This document shows, piece after piece, positions 1 to 7,361 of a stretch of DNA of 64,000 nucleotides (the first letter of the stretch is position 1; each line of letters starts with the position of its first letter). The position numbers and the translations under genes are program-made. Source of the DNA: an uncultured SAR116 cluster alpha proteobacterium (GTDB lineage: Bacteria; Pseudomonadota; Alphaproteobacteria; Puniceispirillales; Puniceispirillaceae); NCBI GenBank assembly GCA_902622515.1, contig CACNQE010000003.1:1-64000 (forward strand), given 5' to 3'. The notes below the pieces were generated by a model. It saw nothing but the letters and a program-made list of their open reading frames with translations. It made no database searches and was not told the DNA's origin.

Positions 1-173
1 TTTTTTCTCCTCTTTTGTCAGCCCCATTGGCCAAACTTCTAGAGAAACAAACGACACGATAAGAATTTGTTTAATATTTTTTTAAATTTATTAATTTTTT
101 TTTACTTTTTTTTTAATAATCGCTATTAAATGAGGTAAAATAAATTAAGAAATTATATTTTTTTGGAAATATT

Positions 174-659
174 ATGAATTGTCCTAACTGGATATATGAA
201 ATTTGCATTGCAAGAGTTGCTAGCGAGTATTTATCCTCGGAACTAGATATTGTGGCATTTGCTAAAAAGTACAGCGAGGGTCTTGCTGTTTTATATAACC
301 CTATACCCATTGAGGCTTTTTCTGAACCCACAGAACAAATAATCATCTTCCTTGCAGAGATTGAGGCTGGCGAAAATGCTGTCGAATTACTAGAAAACTT
401 TACATATTTTAGATTATATTTCGAGGCATTAAATGTACCCCGAAAGCTAAAAACTGTTTTTGGAAATATTGAAGACCCTGTAAAGCAACCTCTTGAGCCG
501 AAAGAAAACACACTTAAAGCTTTGAGGGCCTATATATTTGGTTTGAGGTCAAATACCGTCCCCACTAGGCCTGCAGGATGGTTGCTAGAAAAAGACGAAA
601 ACATTCCCAAACTTGCAGAGCTGGTTGCAAAACCTGTGACTATTTTAGATATACTTTAA
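174..659 (+). CDS. hypothetical protein, 161 aa
   Basis: I do not recognise this protein. It is an acidic, probably soluble, mostly helical protein with no signal peptide and no long hydrophobic segment. Two cysteines sit near the start (MNCPNWIYEICIARVASEYL). It begins with ATG after a weak GGAA element 6 bases upstream and ends just before the convergent fliD gene. It is preferred over the opposite-strand frame at 113-511 because that frame has a low-complexity, shadow-like composition. Its place at the edge of the flagellar island could mean a motility role, but nothing in the sequence shows that. Confidence 0.6.
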   Translation: MNCPNWIYEICIARVASEYLSSELDIVAFAKKYSEGLAVLYNPIPIEAFSEPTEQIIIFLAEIEAGENAVELLENFTYFRLYFEALNVPRKLKTVFGNIEDPVKQPLEPKENTLKALRAYIFGLRSNTVPTRPAGWLLEKDENIPKLAELVAKPVTILDIL

Positions 660-687
660 ATTTAATAAAAACTATTACGCCGCTTAA

Positions 688-2970
688 TTATGATTTTAGG
701 CTCGCTTTCCAAGATTCCATCATATTTGTTATTGTTGTTTCAGTAGATTTTAACTGCGCTACCAAAGTGTCCATGGCAGCATATTGAGCAACATATCTTG
801 CTCTAATGGTTTCCATTTTGGAGGAAATATCAGCAAGTTGTTGTTCATATTCAACAACATCCTCATCTAACGAATTAATTTTTTTCTCAATATCCCCTCC
901 ACTAGCCAACATTTCCGTTGCAAAAATTTGAAGAGTTTCGGACAGAGACCTGCCAACATATATGTTTGCAGAACTTGCTCCAGTTTCTGTGGAAAGAAAC
1001 AGGCCAGCCAAGATACCTCCTGAAGAGTAATAGGTCGAACCTGAATTTATCAATTCAATATCCGTATCTATTGTACCGGCACTTGTACTACTATCAATTG
1101 CAAACGAATATTTGCCTGGTGTATAATCAGAGCCAAGCATTGAACCTGAAACCAATGAAGAGTCTGACACAACTCTACTAGTCGTAATTGCTGCAAAGTA
1201 TGTTGGATTTTCAGAAAAGTAACTCTTGAATTTATCTTCATCTATTGACAAAGAACCATCTAATTCAGTCAAAACACCAAAATTGGTTAAATAAATTGAC
1301 TCGTCTGTATACCCCTCAATAGCCTGCGTAGTTAGGCTTGTTAACTGTTTTAATAAATAAGATGCTAAAGGATCTCCCGCTAACGCTCCGGGGTCTGATG
1401 TTGAACTCCCGCGGTCTGTCAACGCTTTTAAGGTGGAAATTGACGAATTCATTTGGTCCACAAATACCTGCAATGCCAATAAGGCATTCGAGCTATCCCA
1501 ATTACCTGAAATAATTTCAGCTGAGGATGTAGTGCTATTTAAGGTTAAAGTTACTCCATCGATTAAATCAGTGATCGTATTTGAAGTTCTGGTTACCGAT
1601 ACACCATCGATAGAGAGGCTAGCATCGGATGCCGAGACGCTCTCAACAGTATCCAGATAACCAACATTTGCTAACGCTACATCTCCATCTGATGCATCAT
1701 ATGTTAATGTGAGTGCATTAGATCCAGCAGAAACCGTAAAATTCATATCACTGTAACCAGTAGCTGAAGTTATAGCCGATACCACTGCTGCTAAGTCCGC
1801 TGGTGTTGATGAAAAACTAACTGATAAGTCATTTGTCCCATCATGAAAAAATAATGTTTTTCCTGACAATGCACTTATATCTGAGGCTGTAAACCCAGCC
1901 ACAGATTGTATTTCAGCTGTTGACCCCGTAACTCCTTGCGTAGTCTGTGAAACAGAGAGACCACTCGCTGGATTAAATGCACTTGTGCCAGAGGTATCAT
2001 AATTAGTTAAATAGTATAAATTACTATCATCTGGTCCCCCTGTAGATAAAACGCTGACACTTGATAAATCAACATTTCCGTCTGAGGAGTCATAGGTGAG
2101 AGTTAATGCATTTGTGCCCGCCGTTACTGCAAAATTCATGTCACTATAACCAGAAGTAGAGGTTATAGCTGAGACAACGGCAGCTAAATTTGAGGGTGCA
2201 GAACTAAATTCAACCGATAATGAATTTGTCCCATCATGCAAAAAAAGCGTTTTCCCAGATAATGCACTTATATCTGATGAAGTAAATCCCGCAACGGATT
2301 GAACTTCTGCTGTTGAACCCTCAACTCCAGCAGTTGTCTGCGAAACAGTCTTACTACTACCCGAGGAAATACGCATTGCGTTCTGAGCGCCCTCTTCAGA
2401 TTTTAAAACTAAAGCAAAATTAGAGTCGGATTGTTTTAAAATGGAAGCAGTAACACCTATATTAGCGGCGTTTATTGCATCTTTTACCTCGGCTAAGGTA
2501 TCGGAACCATTGTCAATTGCAACACTGCCTCCCGTGACTTCACTATTAACTGTGAAACTTCCACTAGACCAACTTCCAAATTCAAACGTAAGTGTTCCAG
2601 AACCTACATTAGCAGACTCGGATGTGAATCCATCAAATACGAGTGTATGAGCTTGTGCAATTTGACTCACTTCAAAACTACTCGAAAATTGGTCTACTTT
2701 TGCATCATCTCTTATCGTAGCAGTTACTGATGAACCTGCTTGAGTTAGTGACATACCAGTTACACCATTCATAGCACTCATCGTACTTTTGAAATCGGTT
2801 AAATTCTGCCTAACAGAACCAAAACTTGAGATAGAAACGCTTGCTTCTTCTTTTTGACTATTAACAAGCGCTTCCTGTGGTTCTTGCTCTGCCGCAACCA
2901 ATGCATCAATTATTTGAGTTGTATTAAGCCCACTTCCTACATTAAGGGCACTTAAATAATCAGTAGCCAA
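688..2970 (-). CDS. fliD: flagellar hook-associated protein 2 (filament cap) FliD
   Basis: FliD forms the cap at the filament tip and helps exported flagellin subunits fold into the filament. The N-terminus carries the conserved FliD_N pattern (SALNVGSGLNTTQIIDALV), and the last 60 residues form a coiled coil with the typical tail in which the polypeptide turns back to the core (RARYVAQYAAMDTLVAQL). At 760 residues it is much longer than the usual 450-500. The extra length is in the variable central domain, where a unit of about 95 residues occurs twice (about 209-303 and 340-434), roughly four fifths identical. The protein is Ser/Thr/Gly/Ala-rich and has no cysteine, as is common for exported axial proteins. 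A sigma-54 promoter lies about 70 bases upstream. The family call is firm. Confidence 0.95.
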   Translation of the reverse strand: MATDYLSALNVGSGLNTTQIIDALVAAEQEPQEALVNSQKEEASVSISSFGSVRQNLTDFKSTMSAMNGVTGMSLTQAGSSVTATIRDDAKVDQFSSSFEVSQIAQAHTLVFDGFTSESANVGSGTLTFEFGSWSSGSFTVNSEVTGGSVAIDNGSDTLAEVKDAINAANIGVTASILKQSDSNFALVLKSEEGAQNAMRISSGSSKTVSQTTAGVEGSTAEVQSVAGFTSSDISALSGKTLFLHDGTNSLSVEFSSAPSNLAAVVSAITSTSGYSDMNFAVTAGTNALTLTYDSSDGNVDLSSVSVLSTGGPDDSNLYYLTNYDTSGTSAFNPASGLSVSQTTQGVTGSTAEIQSVAGFTASDISALSGKTLFFHDGTNDLSVSFSSTPADLAAVVSAITSATGYSDMNFTVSAGSNALTLTYDASDGDVALANVGYLDTVESVSASDASLSIDGVSVTRTSNTITDLIDGVTLTLNSTTSSAEIISGNWDSSNALLALQVFVDQMNSSISTLKALTDRGSSTSDPGALAGDPLASYLLKQLTSLTTQAIEGYTDESIYLTNFGVLTELDGSLSIDEDKFKSYFSENPTYFAAITTSRVVSDSSLVSGSMLGSDYTPGKYSFAIDSSTSAGTIDTDIELINSGSTYYSSGGILAGLFLSTETGASSANIYVGRSLSETLQIFATEMLASGGDIEKKINSLDEDVVEYEQQLADISSKMETIRARYVAQYAAMDTLVAQLKSTETTITNMMESWKASLKS
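1669..1953 (-). repeat. second copy of the intragenic FliD repeat
   Basis: This segment encodes FliD residues about 340-434 and is a diverged copy of the segment at 2062-2346. Shared strings include AGFT-SDISALSGKTLF, LAAVVSAITS and GYSDMNF. The copies are separated by about 36 non-repeated residues. Confidence 0.9.
2062..2346 (-). repeat. first copy of the intragenic FliD repeat
   Basis: This segment encodes FliD residues about 209-303. Hand alignment with residues 340-434 gives about 75 matches over 94 positions without gaps, so the central domain arose by internal duplication. Confidence 0.9.
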
Positions 2971-3036
2971 TTTTTCCTCTTAATCTAAGAAAATTAATTT
3001 AAAAATATTTTACACAATAGATAACGGCAGAAAATT

Positions 3037-3051
3037 GCAATTTTTATGCCT
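3037..3051 (-). promoter_or_regulatory. sigma-54 promoter of fliD
   Basis: On the minus strand the bases read AGGCATAAAAATTGC. The -24 GG and -12 GC are exactly 12 bases apart, which is the RpoN spacing. The -24 box (AGGCA) departs from TGGCA by one base. It points at the fliD start about 67 bases away. Confidence 0.75.
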
Positions 3052-3167
3052 AACTAGAAATAAGCTTATTTAAAATTATTTTCAAAATTTTACAATTTGC
3101 AACGAAAGTAATTAAGAGTATGCTTTTTCCTGAAATGGATACTAAACATTTTCTTTTTGATTGAGCC

Positions 3168-4910
3168 ATGTTAGTGAAGCCGGCAAACCATACAAATCGC
3201 TCTGTAGCGTTTTCCACTCTTCAAGCTATTTTCATAGTAATGATTACTGGTATTAGCTTTGGGATTTTGATGTCAATTGTTTCAAACGCTTTTGTCATTG
3301 GTGTCGACTGGCTTTTTAATACTAGACACTATTTTAATTTCCTAGATTTTTCTTTTTTTGGTAAACAACTCTCCCCAACGCCTTTAATAACACTTTTATG
3401 CGCAGTATTTGTAATATTATTTATTCGAAAAATCTTTTCTATTAGCAGATGGCATGGACCTGCAGACTCTATCTATGCTGCGCACCGAACAGATAATGAA
3501 TTAGACGTAAAAGCTGGATTTGGTTCAACCATTGCTGCTTTTATTTCAGCGGGAAGCGGTGCTTCAGTAGGACAGTATGGACCATTAGTGCACTTTGGAG
3601 CAACGGTAGGAAGCTACGTTAGAACATTAACTAATGGGAAAATTAGCACTGACGTATTTATTGGATGTGGTGTTGCAGGAGCTATTGCAGCTGGTTTTAA
3701 TGCCCCAATTGCTGGAACTATTTTTGCCTGTGAAACGATTTTAAGACACTTTTCTTTGCGTGCAGTAGCACCGGTAGCGATAACCAGCATCACTTCTGCA
3801 GGCATAAGCCAGATATTTTTTGGCAATGTGAATACCTTTTCGATGTCTGGAATTAATCCTGACCTAATGTTTTTGCTACCACTTGCTCTACTCACTGGTC
3901 CGATCTTTGGGATTTTATCAATAATTTATATGGTTACTCTCAGAAAAACTTCGGAAGTAGCAAGAGACTTAAAATGGTCACCTATGAAACTATTAATCAC
4001 CGCAGCACTGATTACTGGTATTACCGGTATGTTTTTACCAGAAATACTTGGGTTGGGAATTGAGCATATAGAAAGTATTCTTAATGATGGTTTCCATGTG
4101 CACTATTTGTTTTTCCTTCTAGTTGGCAAATTAATTATTACTGGTGTTTGTATTGGATTTGGAATGTTTGGAGGAATTTTTTCGCCCGCTTTGTTTATTG
4201 GTGCTGCTGGAGGAGCGTTATTTACAAAAGTAGCTACCCTGATAGGCGGTGCTACTGTCGCCACAGCTATTGGACCGGGATTAATAATATGCGGGATGGC
4301 GGCATTATCTAGTACAGTGGTGGGCACACCTATTGCTGGTGTCTTAATTATGTTAGAGCTAACAATGAGCTATGAATTAGCTCTAGCTGCAATGCTAAGT
4401 GTAGTAACAAGTTCGTTAGTAGCACATTTGTTATTCGGCCACTCATTTTTCGACAGACAGCTATTAGATAGAGGGATTGATATTTCACAAGGTCGAAGTC
4501 AAATTGAAATGATGGAATTGTCAGTGAAGCAATTAGCAACAAGCGATTATGTAAGCCTTTCACAGGATACTATTGCAGAAGATGCTATTAAAGCCATGAC
4601 CAAATCAGAGGCAAGTGAGGCCTATATTGTAACAAAAGAACAAAAATTTTTTGGTAAGGTTAGCCTGCATGGACTACTTAAAATCAAAAAAAATAATCCT
4701 GTAACAGACGCACTAATTCAAAAACCAATTATTATAAAGCATGATGCTTCTCTTCAACAAAGCATAGAGATAGCTAGTAAGTTTGTTGGGGAATCCATCC
4801 CAGTCGTAAATAAAGAAACTAAAGAAATGCTTGGTGTCGTAAGTGAAGCCGATCTTTTTCAAGCGTATCTTTTAACACAAAATAAAATCATAGATTTAGA
4901 AAAAAAGTAA
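3168..4910 (+). CDS. ClC-family chloride channel/transporter with C-terminal CBS pair
   Basis: This is an integral membrane ClC protein moving chloride or a related anion. Residues about 15-440 contain many hydrophobic helices, and about 450-575 form two CBS domains, which usually sense nucleotides. The third selectivity motif is intact (GIFSP, residues 336-340). The second, normally GREGP, reads GQYGP (135-139), so the external gating glutamate is replaced by tyrosine. The first, normally GSGIP, is degenerate (WHGPADS near residue 95). Loss of the gating glutamate is known to uncouple proton exchange in studied ClC proteins, so channel-like behaviour is a reasonable inference. It sits between fliD and fliS but has no obvious flagellar role. 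Confidence 0.9.
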   Translation: MLVKPANHTNRSVAFSTLQAIFIVMITGISFGILMSIVSNAFVIGVDWLFNTRHYFNFLDFSFFGKQLSPTPLITLLCAVFVILFIRKIFSISRWHGPADSIYAAHRTDNELDVKAGFGSTIAAFISAGSGASVGQYGPLVHFGATVGSYVRTLTNGKISTDVFIGCGVAGAIAAGFNAPIAGTIFACETILRHFSLRAVAPVAITSITSAGISQIFFGNVNTFSMSGINPDLMFLLPLALLTGPIFGILSIIYMVTLRKTSEVARDLKWSPMKLLITAALITGITGMFLPEILGLGIEHIESILNDGFHVHYLFFLLVGKLIITGVCIGFGMFGGIFSPALFIGAAGGALFTKVATLIGGATVATAIGPGLIICGMAALSSTVVGTPIAGVLIMLELTMSYELALAAMLSVVTSSLVAHLLFGHSFFDRQLLDRGIDISQGRSQIEMMELSVKQLATSDYVSLSQDTIAEDAIKAMTKSEASEAYIVTKEQKFFGKVSLHGLLKIKKNNPVTDALIQKPIIIKHDASLQQSIEIASKFVGESIPVVNKETKEMLGVVSEADLFQAYLLTQNKIIDLEKK

Positions 4911-4924
4911 AATCATTTAGTTGA

Positions 4925-4938
4925 AGCTTAATTAAGCT
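4925..4938. repeat. 14-bp perfect palindrome at convergent gene ends
   Basis: AGCTTAATTAAGCT is self-complementary and covers the stop of the 4932-5294 gene, facing the end of the ClC gene. There is no following T-run, so a terminator role is uncertain. Confidence 0.4.
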
Positions 4939-5294
4939 ATAATATCGATTTGATCTTTGAAACGCGGAGTATCTTCATGAATGTTTGAAGTTCTTGCTTC
5001 ACGAGTAGCAGCCATATTGTGATTATAAGCCGGAGAAAACGAAGAACGGGCCAGAAAAAACTCTTCTGCACTAATTGAAGATGGGGCCATTCTTGGATGC
5101 GATATCGTAACTTGTGGTCTGTTTTCCTCGTACCTGTGAGATTTTTTCACTTCATCTAAAGGCTCCACCCCATAAATAGTCTGTTGAAGAGTTGGCATAG
5201 TGTTTGCACGTACATGACCAAGCGGTTGTACCACTGCATCTGGTTTAATTTGAGCGGTTGGTCCAACTAATTGTGTAGATAAAGGATAAAACAT
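4932..5294 (-). CDS. hypothetical protein, 120 aa, in flagellar cluster
   Basis: I do not recognise this product. It is a soluble, proline- and histidine-containing protein with no membrane segment, starting MFYPLSTQLVGPTAQIKPDA. A TTG nine codons upstream would extend it, but the ATG is preferred; neither has a clear ribosome binding site. It is divergent from fliS, and a good sigma-54 promoter pointing at fliS lies inside this frame on the opposite strand. The gene is likely real because its composition resembles coding sequence, but the overlap with the promoter leaves some doubt. Confidence 0.5.
   Translation of the reverse strand: MFYPLSTQLVGPTAQIKPDAVVQPLGHVRANTMPTLQQTIYGVEPLDEVKKSHRYEENRPQVTISHPRMAPSSISAEEFFLARSSFSPAYNHNMAATREARTSNIHEDTPRFKDQIDIIA
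5193..5207 (+). promoter_or_regulatory. sigma-54 promoter of fliS-fliT
   Basis: The bases TGGCATAGTGTTTGC fit the TGGCAYR-N4-TTGC consensus, with GG (5194-5195) and GC (5206-5207) 12 bases apart. Transcription would start near 5219, leaving a leader of about 110 bases before fliS. The site lies inside the opposite-strand hypothetical gene. Confidence 0.75.
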
Positions 5295-5329
5295 AATAAA
5301 GTATAACTGATTTTTAAACAAAAATCAAA

Positions 5330-5743
5330 GTGTCGGAGCTAGAAAATCTAATGAATTACAATAAAATGTTAGACGCATACTCAAATTCAGAGAAAAAAGC
5401 TGTAATTGAAGCTGAGGACTCACACTCTATGGTCCTGCTTTTATTCGATGAACTTATTAAGTCCATGCGTATGTTTTGTGAAAATATTAATCCAAAAGAG
5501 GCAGATTTGGAGATAAGAGCTGAAAAAATGAGCCGCTCCCTCACTATAATTTATGCGTTACAATCTAGTTTAGATTTTGAACAGGGAGGAGAGATTGCTG
5601 AGAATCTTTTCCGACTATACGAATATGCAAGAGAGCAAATATTAATAGACCATAAAAGTGGAGAGGCTGTTGGAGTCAAAGTAGCTATTTCCTCTTTAGA
5701 AGAGATACGTGAAGCGTGGGTAGAAATTAGGTCTATTTTATAA
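5330..5743 (+). CDS. fliS: flagellar export chaperone FliS
   Basis: FliS binds the C-terminus of flagellin in the cytoplasm and keeps it unfolded until export. The 137-residue helical protein has the family signatures: an N-terminal segment with MLDAYSNSEKK, then HSMVLLLFDELIKSMRMF, then the region around SLDFEQGGEIAENLFRLYEY. GTG is used as start; an ATG seven codons later is the alternative. It overlaps the next gene by one base, a fliS-fliT arrangement typical of flagellar clusters. A sigma-54 promoter lies about 110 bases upstream. Confidence 0.93.
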   Translation: MSELENLMNYNKMLDAYSNSEKKAVIEAEDSHSMVLLLFDELIKSMRMFCENINPKEADLEIRAEKMSRSLTIIYALQSSLDFEQGGEIAENLFRLYEYAREQILIDHKSGEAVGVKVAISSLEEIREAWVEIRSIL

Positions 5744-6039
5744 TGAAATTAGGAGACCAACTAGAACAGTTTAAAAGCTTATCGAAACAACTTTTAAAGG
5801 CACTCAAACAGAACAATTATTCTAAAGCAGAAAGTATATCCTCTAAACAACAGATGCTTATTGAGAAGACAGTAAATAATAATCCGAAAACACCTAGTTT
5901 GGAACTAGAGAATCAATGGATATCGGAAATAAAATCTTATAGAGATATTCGCATTTCATTAGAGTTACAGCTTAAAAAGTTGAATACTAAAACTAAAAAA
6001 AACCTTAATCGCCTAAAAGGTTATACAAACAGGATGTAA
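5743..6039 (+). CDS. FliT-like flagellar chaperone (small helical protein)
   Basis: The 98-residue product is a lysine-rich, fully helical, probably coiled-coil protein with no membrane segment. Its ATG shares a base with the fliS stop (TAATG), so translation is very likely coupled. In many bacteria the gene directly after fliS is fliT, encoding a chaperone for FliD and a regulator of export. Size, helical character and position fit that role, but sequence conservation in FliT is low and I assign it mainly by context. Confidence 0.6.
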   Translation: MKLGDQLEQFKSLSKQLLKALKQNNYSKAESISSKQQMLIEKTVNNNPKTPSLELENQWISEIKSYRDIRISLELQLKKLNTKTKKNLNRLKGYTNRM

Positions 6040-6042
6040 AAA

Positions 6043-7146
6043 CTAATCTATTTCAATATCTATAGACAAATCAGATTTGGGCAATGGCTTTTCTATCATA
6101 AGCTTTTTCATCTTCTCTATCAAAGTGGTTCTGCGTAATTTTAGATTCGATGCTGCTTGGCTCACCATACCTTCTGTTTTTTCTAAAGCTGCTTCGATTA
6201 ACACTACCTCCACATCTCTCAAGTGTCTTCTAAGGTCAATAGTGTCAAAATAGTGGAACCATTGTTTATAATGAGATGGATGAGGAACTGGCTTTTCCAT
6301 CTCTGGCGGAAGTTGTAACTCTTCCTCTGTTGCTAAATCTGCCGTTGCATCCCATAATAGCTCCTGCTCATCTGCTCTGTCAGGAACTTTAAGTCTTAGT
6401 AAATTTTCCCGGACGTTTTTGCTATTAATCTTACTATCGGGAAAAAGGACACTTGCCCGTTCAATAACATTGCGCAATTCTCTGACATTTCCAGGCCAAG
6501 AATACTTAGACAGTTCCAGAAAACCTGTTTCATCAAAATTTGGCTTAGCTAAACTTTGAGTTTGTGCTGAGATGGCCTCAACAAGGTCTGGAATATCTAC
6601 AGCACGTGAAGCGAGCGGTGGCACTTGCACTGGAAACACATTGATACGATAAAACAAATCGGACCTAAACAAACCTTCATCAATTTTCGATTCAATATTT
6701 TGGTGTGTTGCACAAACAAGGCGAAAGTCTACTTTTATTTCGTCATTCCCTCCAACTCTCTGAATTGTCCTTTGCTCAAGTGCCCGTAATAACTTTGATT
6801 GTAAAGGCATCGGCATATCACCAATTTCGTCTAGGAATAATGTACCACCCTCTGCCTGTTCAAAGCGTCCTGCCCTTGTTTTTTCTGCACCAGTAAAAGA
6901 GCCTTTTTCATGACCAAATAACTCTGATTCCAATAGTTCAGAAGGTATGGCAGCGCAATTTACGGAAATAAGCTTTCCTTTTCTTTCAGATAATTCGTGG
7001 ATAGCTCTGGATATAACCTCTTTGCCTGTACCTGTCTCTCCTTGAACTAAAACAGCTGTTGGCGTTTTGGCGACCGCATAGATAAGTTTTTTTAGTTCTT
7101 CAATTACTGCAGACTTACCTACAATTATGTCGTCAATATTTCCCAT
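6043..7146 (-). CDS. fleQ: sigma-54-dependent flagellar activator, FleQ-like, without receiver domain
   Basis: The protein is a bacterial enhancer-binding protein. It begins almost directly with the AAA+ domain: Walker [10 protein letters not shown] near residue 37, the sigma-54 contact loop [13 protein letters not shown], Walker [14 protein letters not shown], and [15 protein letters not shown]. The C-terminus carries a Fis-type helix-turn-helix ([20 protein letters not shown]). No N-terminal receiver or GAF domain is present, so it is probably not controlled by phosphorylation. It is divergent from fleT across about 215 bases, and FleQ-box-like sites lie in that gap. No sigma-54 promoter is visible ahead of it, consistent with a top-level regulator of the flagellar hierarchy. 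Confidence 0.85.
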   Translation of the reverse strand: MGNIDDIIVGKSAVIEELKKLIYAVAKTPTAVLVQGETGTGKEVISRAIHELSERKGKLISVNCAAIPSELLESELFGHEKGSFTGAEKTRAGRFEQAEGGTLFLDEIGDMPMPLQSKLLRALEQRTIQRVGGNDEIKVDFRLVCATHQNIESKIDEGLFRSDLFYRINVFPVQVPPLASRAVDIPDLVEAISAQTQSLAKPNFDETGFLELSKYSWPGNVRELRNVIERASVLFPDSKINSKNVRENLLRLKVPDRADEQELLWDATADLATEEELQLPPEMEKPVPHPSHYKQWFHYFDTIDLRRHLRDVEVVLIEAALEKTEGMVSQAASNLKLRRTTLIEKMKKLMIEKPLPKSDLSIDIEID

Positions 7147-7169
7147 GAAAATGCCTAACCATTTTAAGT

Positions 7170-7226
7170 GTCATTATTTTGTTCACAAATTATAGAAAAA
7201 AGCAAGTCCTGTGTCAGAATTTTGAA
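7170..7226. promoter_or_regulatory. two degenerate FleQ-box-like sites between fleQ and fleT
   Basis: GTCATTATTTTGTT (7170-7183) and GTCAGAATTTTGAA (7213-7226) each keep one GTCA half-site and a partial TGAC half-site with the 6-base spacing of the Pseudomonas FleQ box. They lie 80-135 bases upstream of the fleT sigma-54 promoter, where an enhancer is expected. This is a weak, motif-only call. Confidence 0.35.
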
Positions 7227-7305
7227 CTACATTCAAGAAATGTTATGCTTATTTTTTATTTTATATTTCAACACACTAGGAGTTTTTTTTAGTAAATTTT
7301 CTTTT

Positions 7306-7320
7306 TGGCAAGCTTTTTGC
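7306..7320 (+). promoter_or_regulatory. sigma-54 promoter of the fleT-fliEFGHIJ operon
   Basis: TGGCAAGCTTTTTGC matches the consensus with GG (7307-7308) and GC (7319-7320) 12 bases apart. The predicted start near 7332 leaves about 30 bases, including GAAGGA, before the fleT ATG. Confidence 0.85.
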
Positions 7321-7361
7321 CTTTATCCTTTCGAACAATTTTTTACGTGAAGGAAAAATAA

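Noticed and set aside
1-173. promoter or end of a gene at the left edge
   Set aside because: The sequence is AT-rich with T-runs, but no convincing frame or promoter could be read.
113-511. 132-codon frame on the minus strand
   Set aside because: It overlaps the better-supported plus-strand gene at 174-659, and its Ser/Phe/Tyr-rich composition is typical of a shadow frame.
918-1181. 87-codon plus-strand frame
   Set aside because: It lies wholly inside fliD and has low-complexity composition.
7168-7350. 60-codon plus-strand frame in the fleQ-fleT gap
   Set aside because: It overlaps the sigma-54 promoter and FleQ-box-like sites and is Phe/Cys-rich with no ribosome site.
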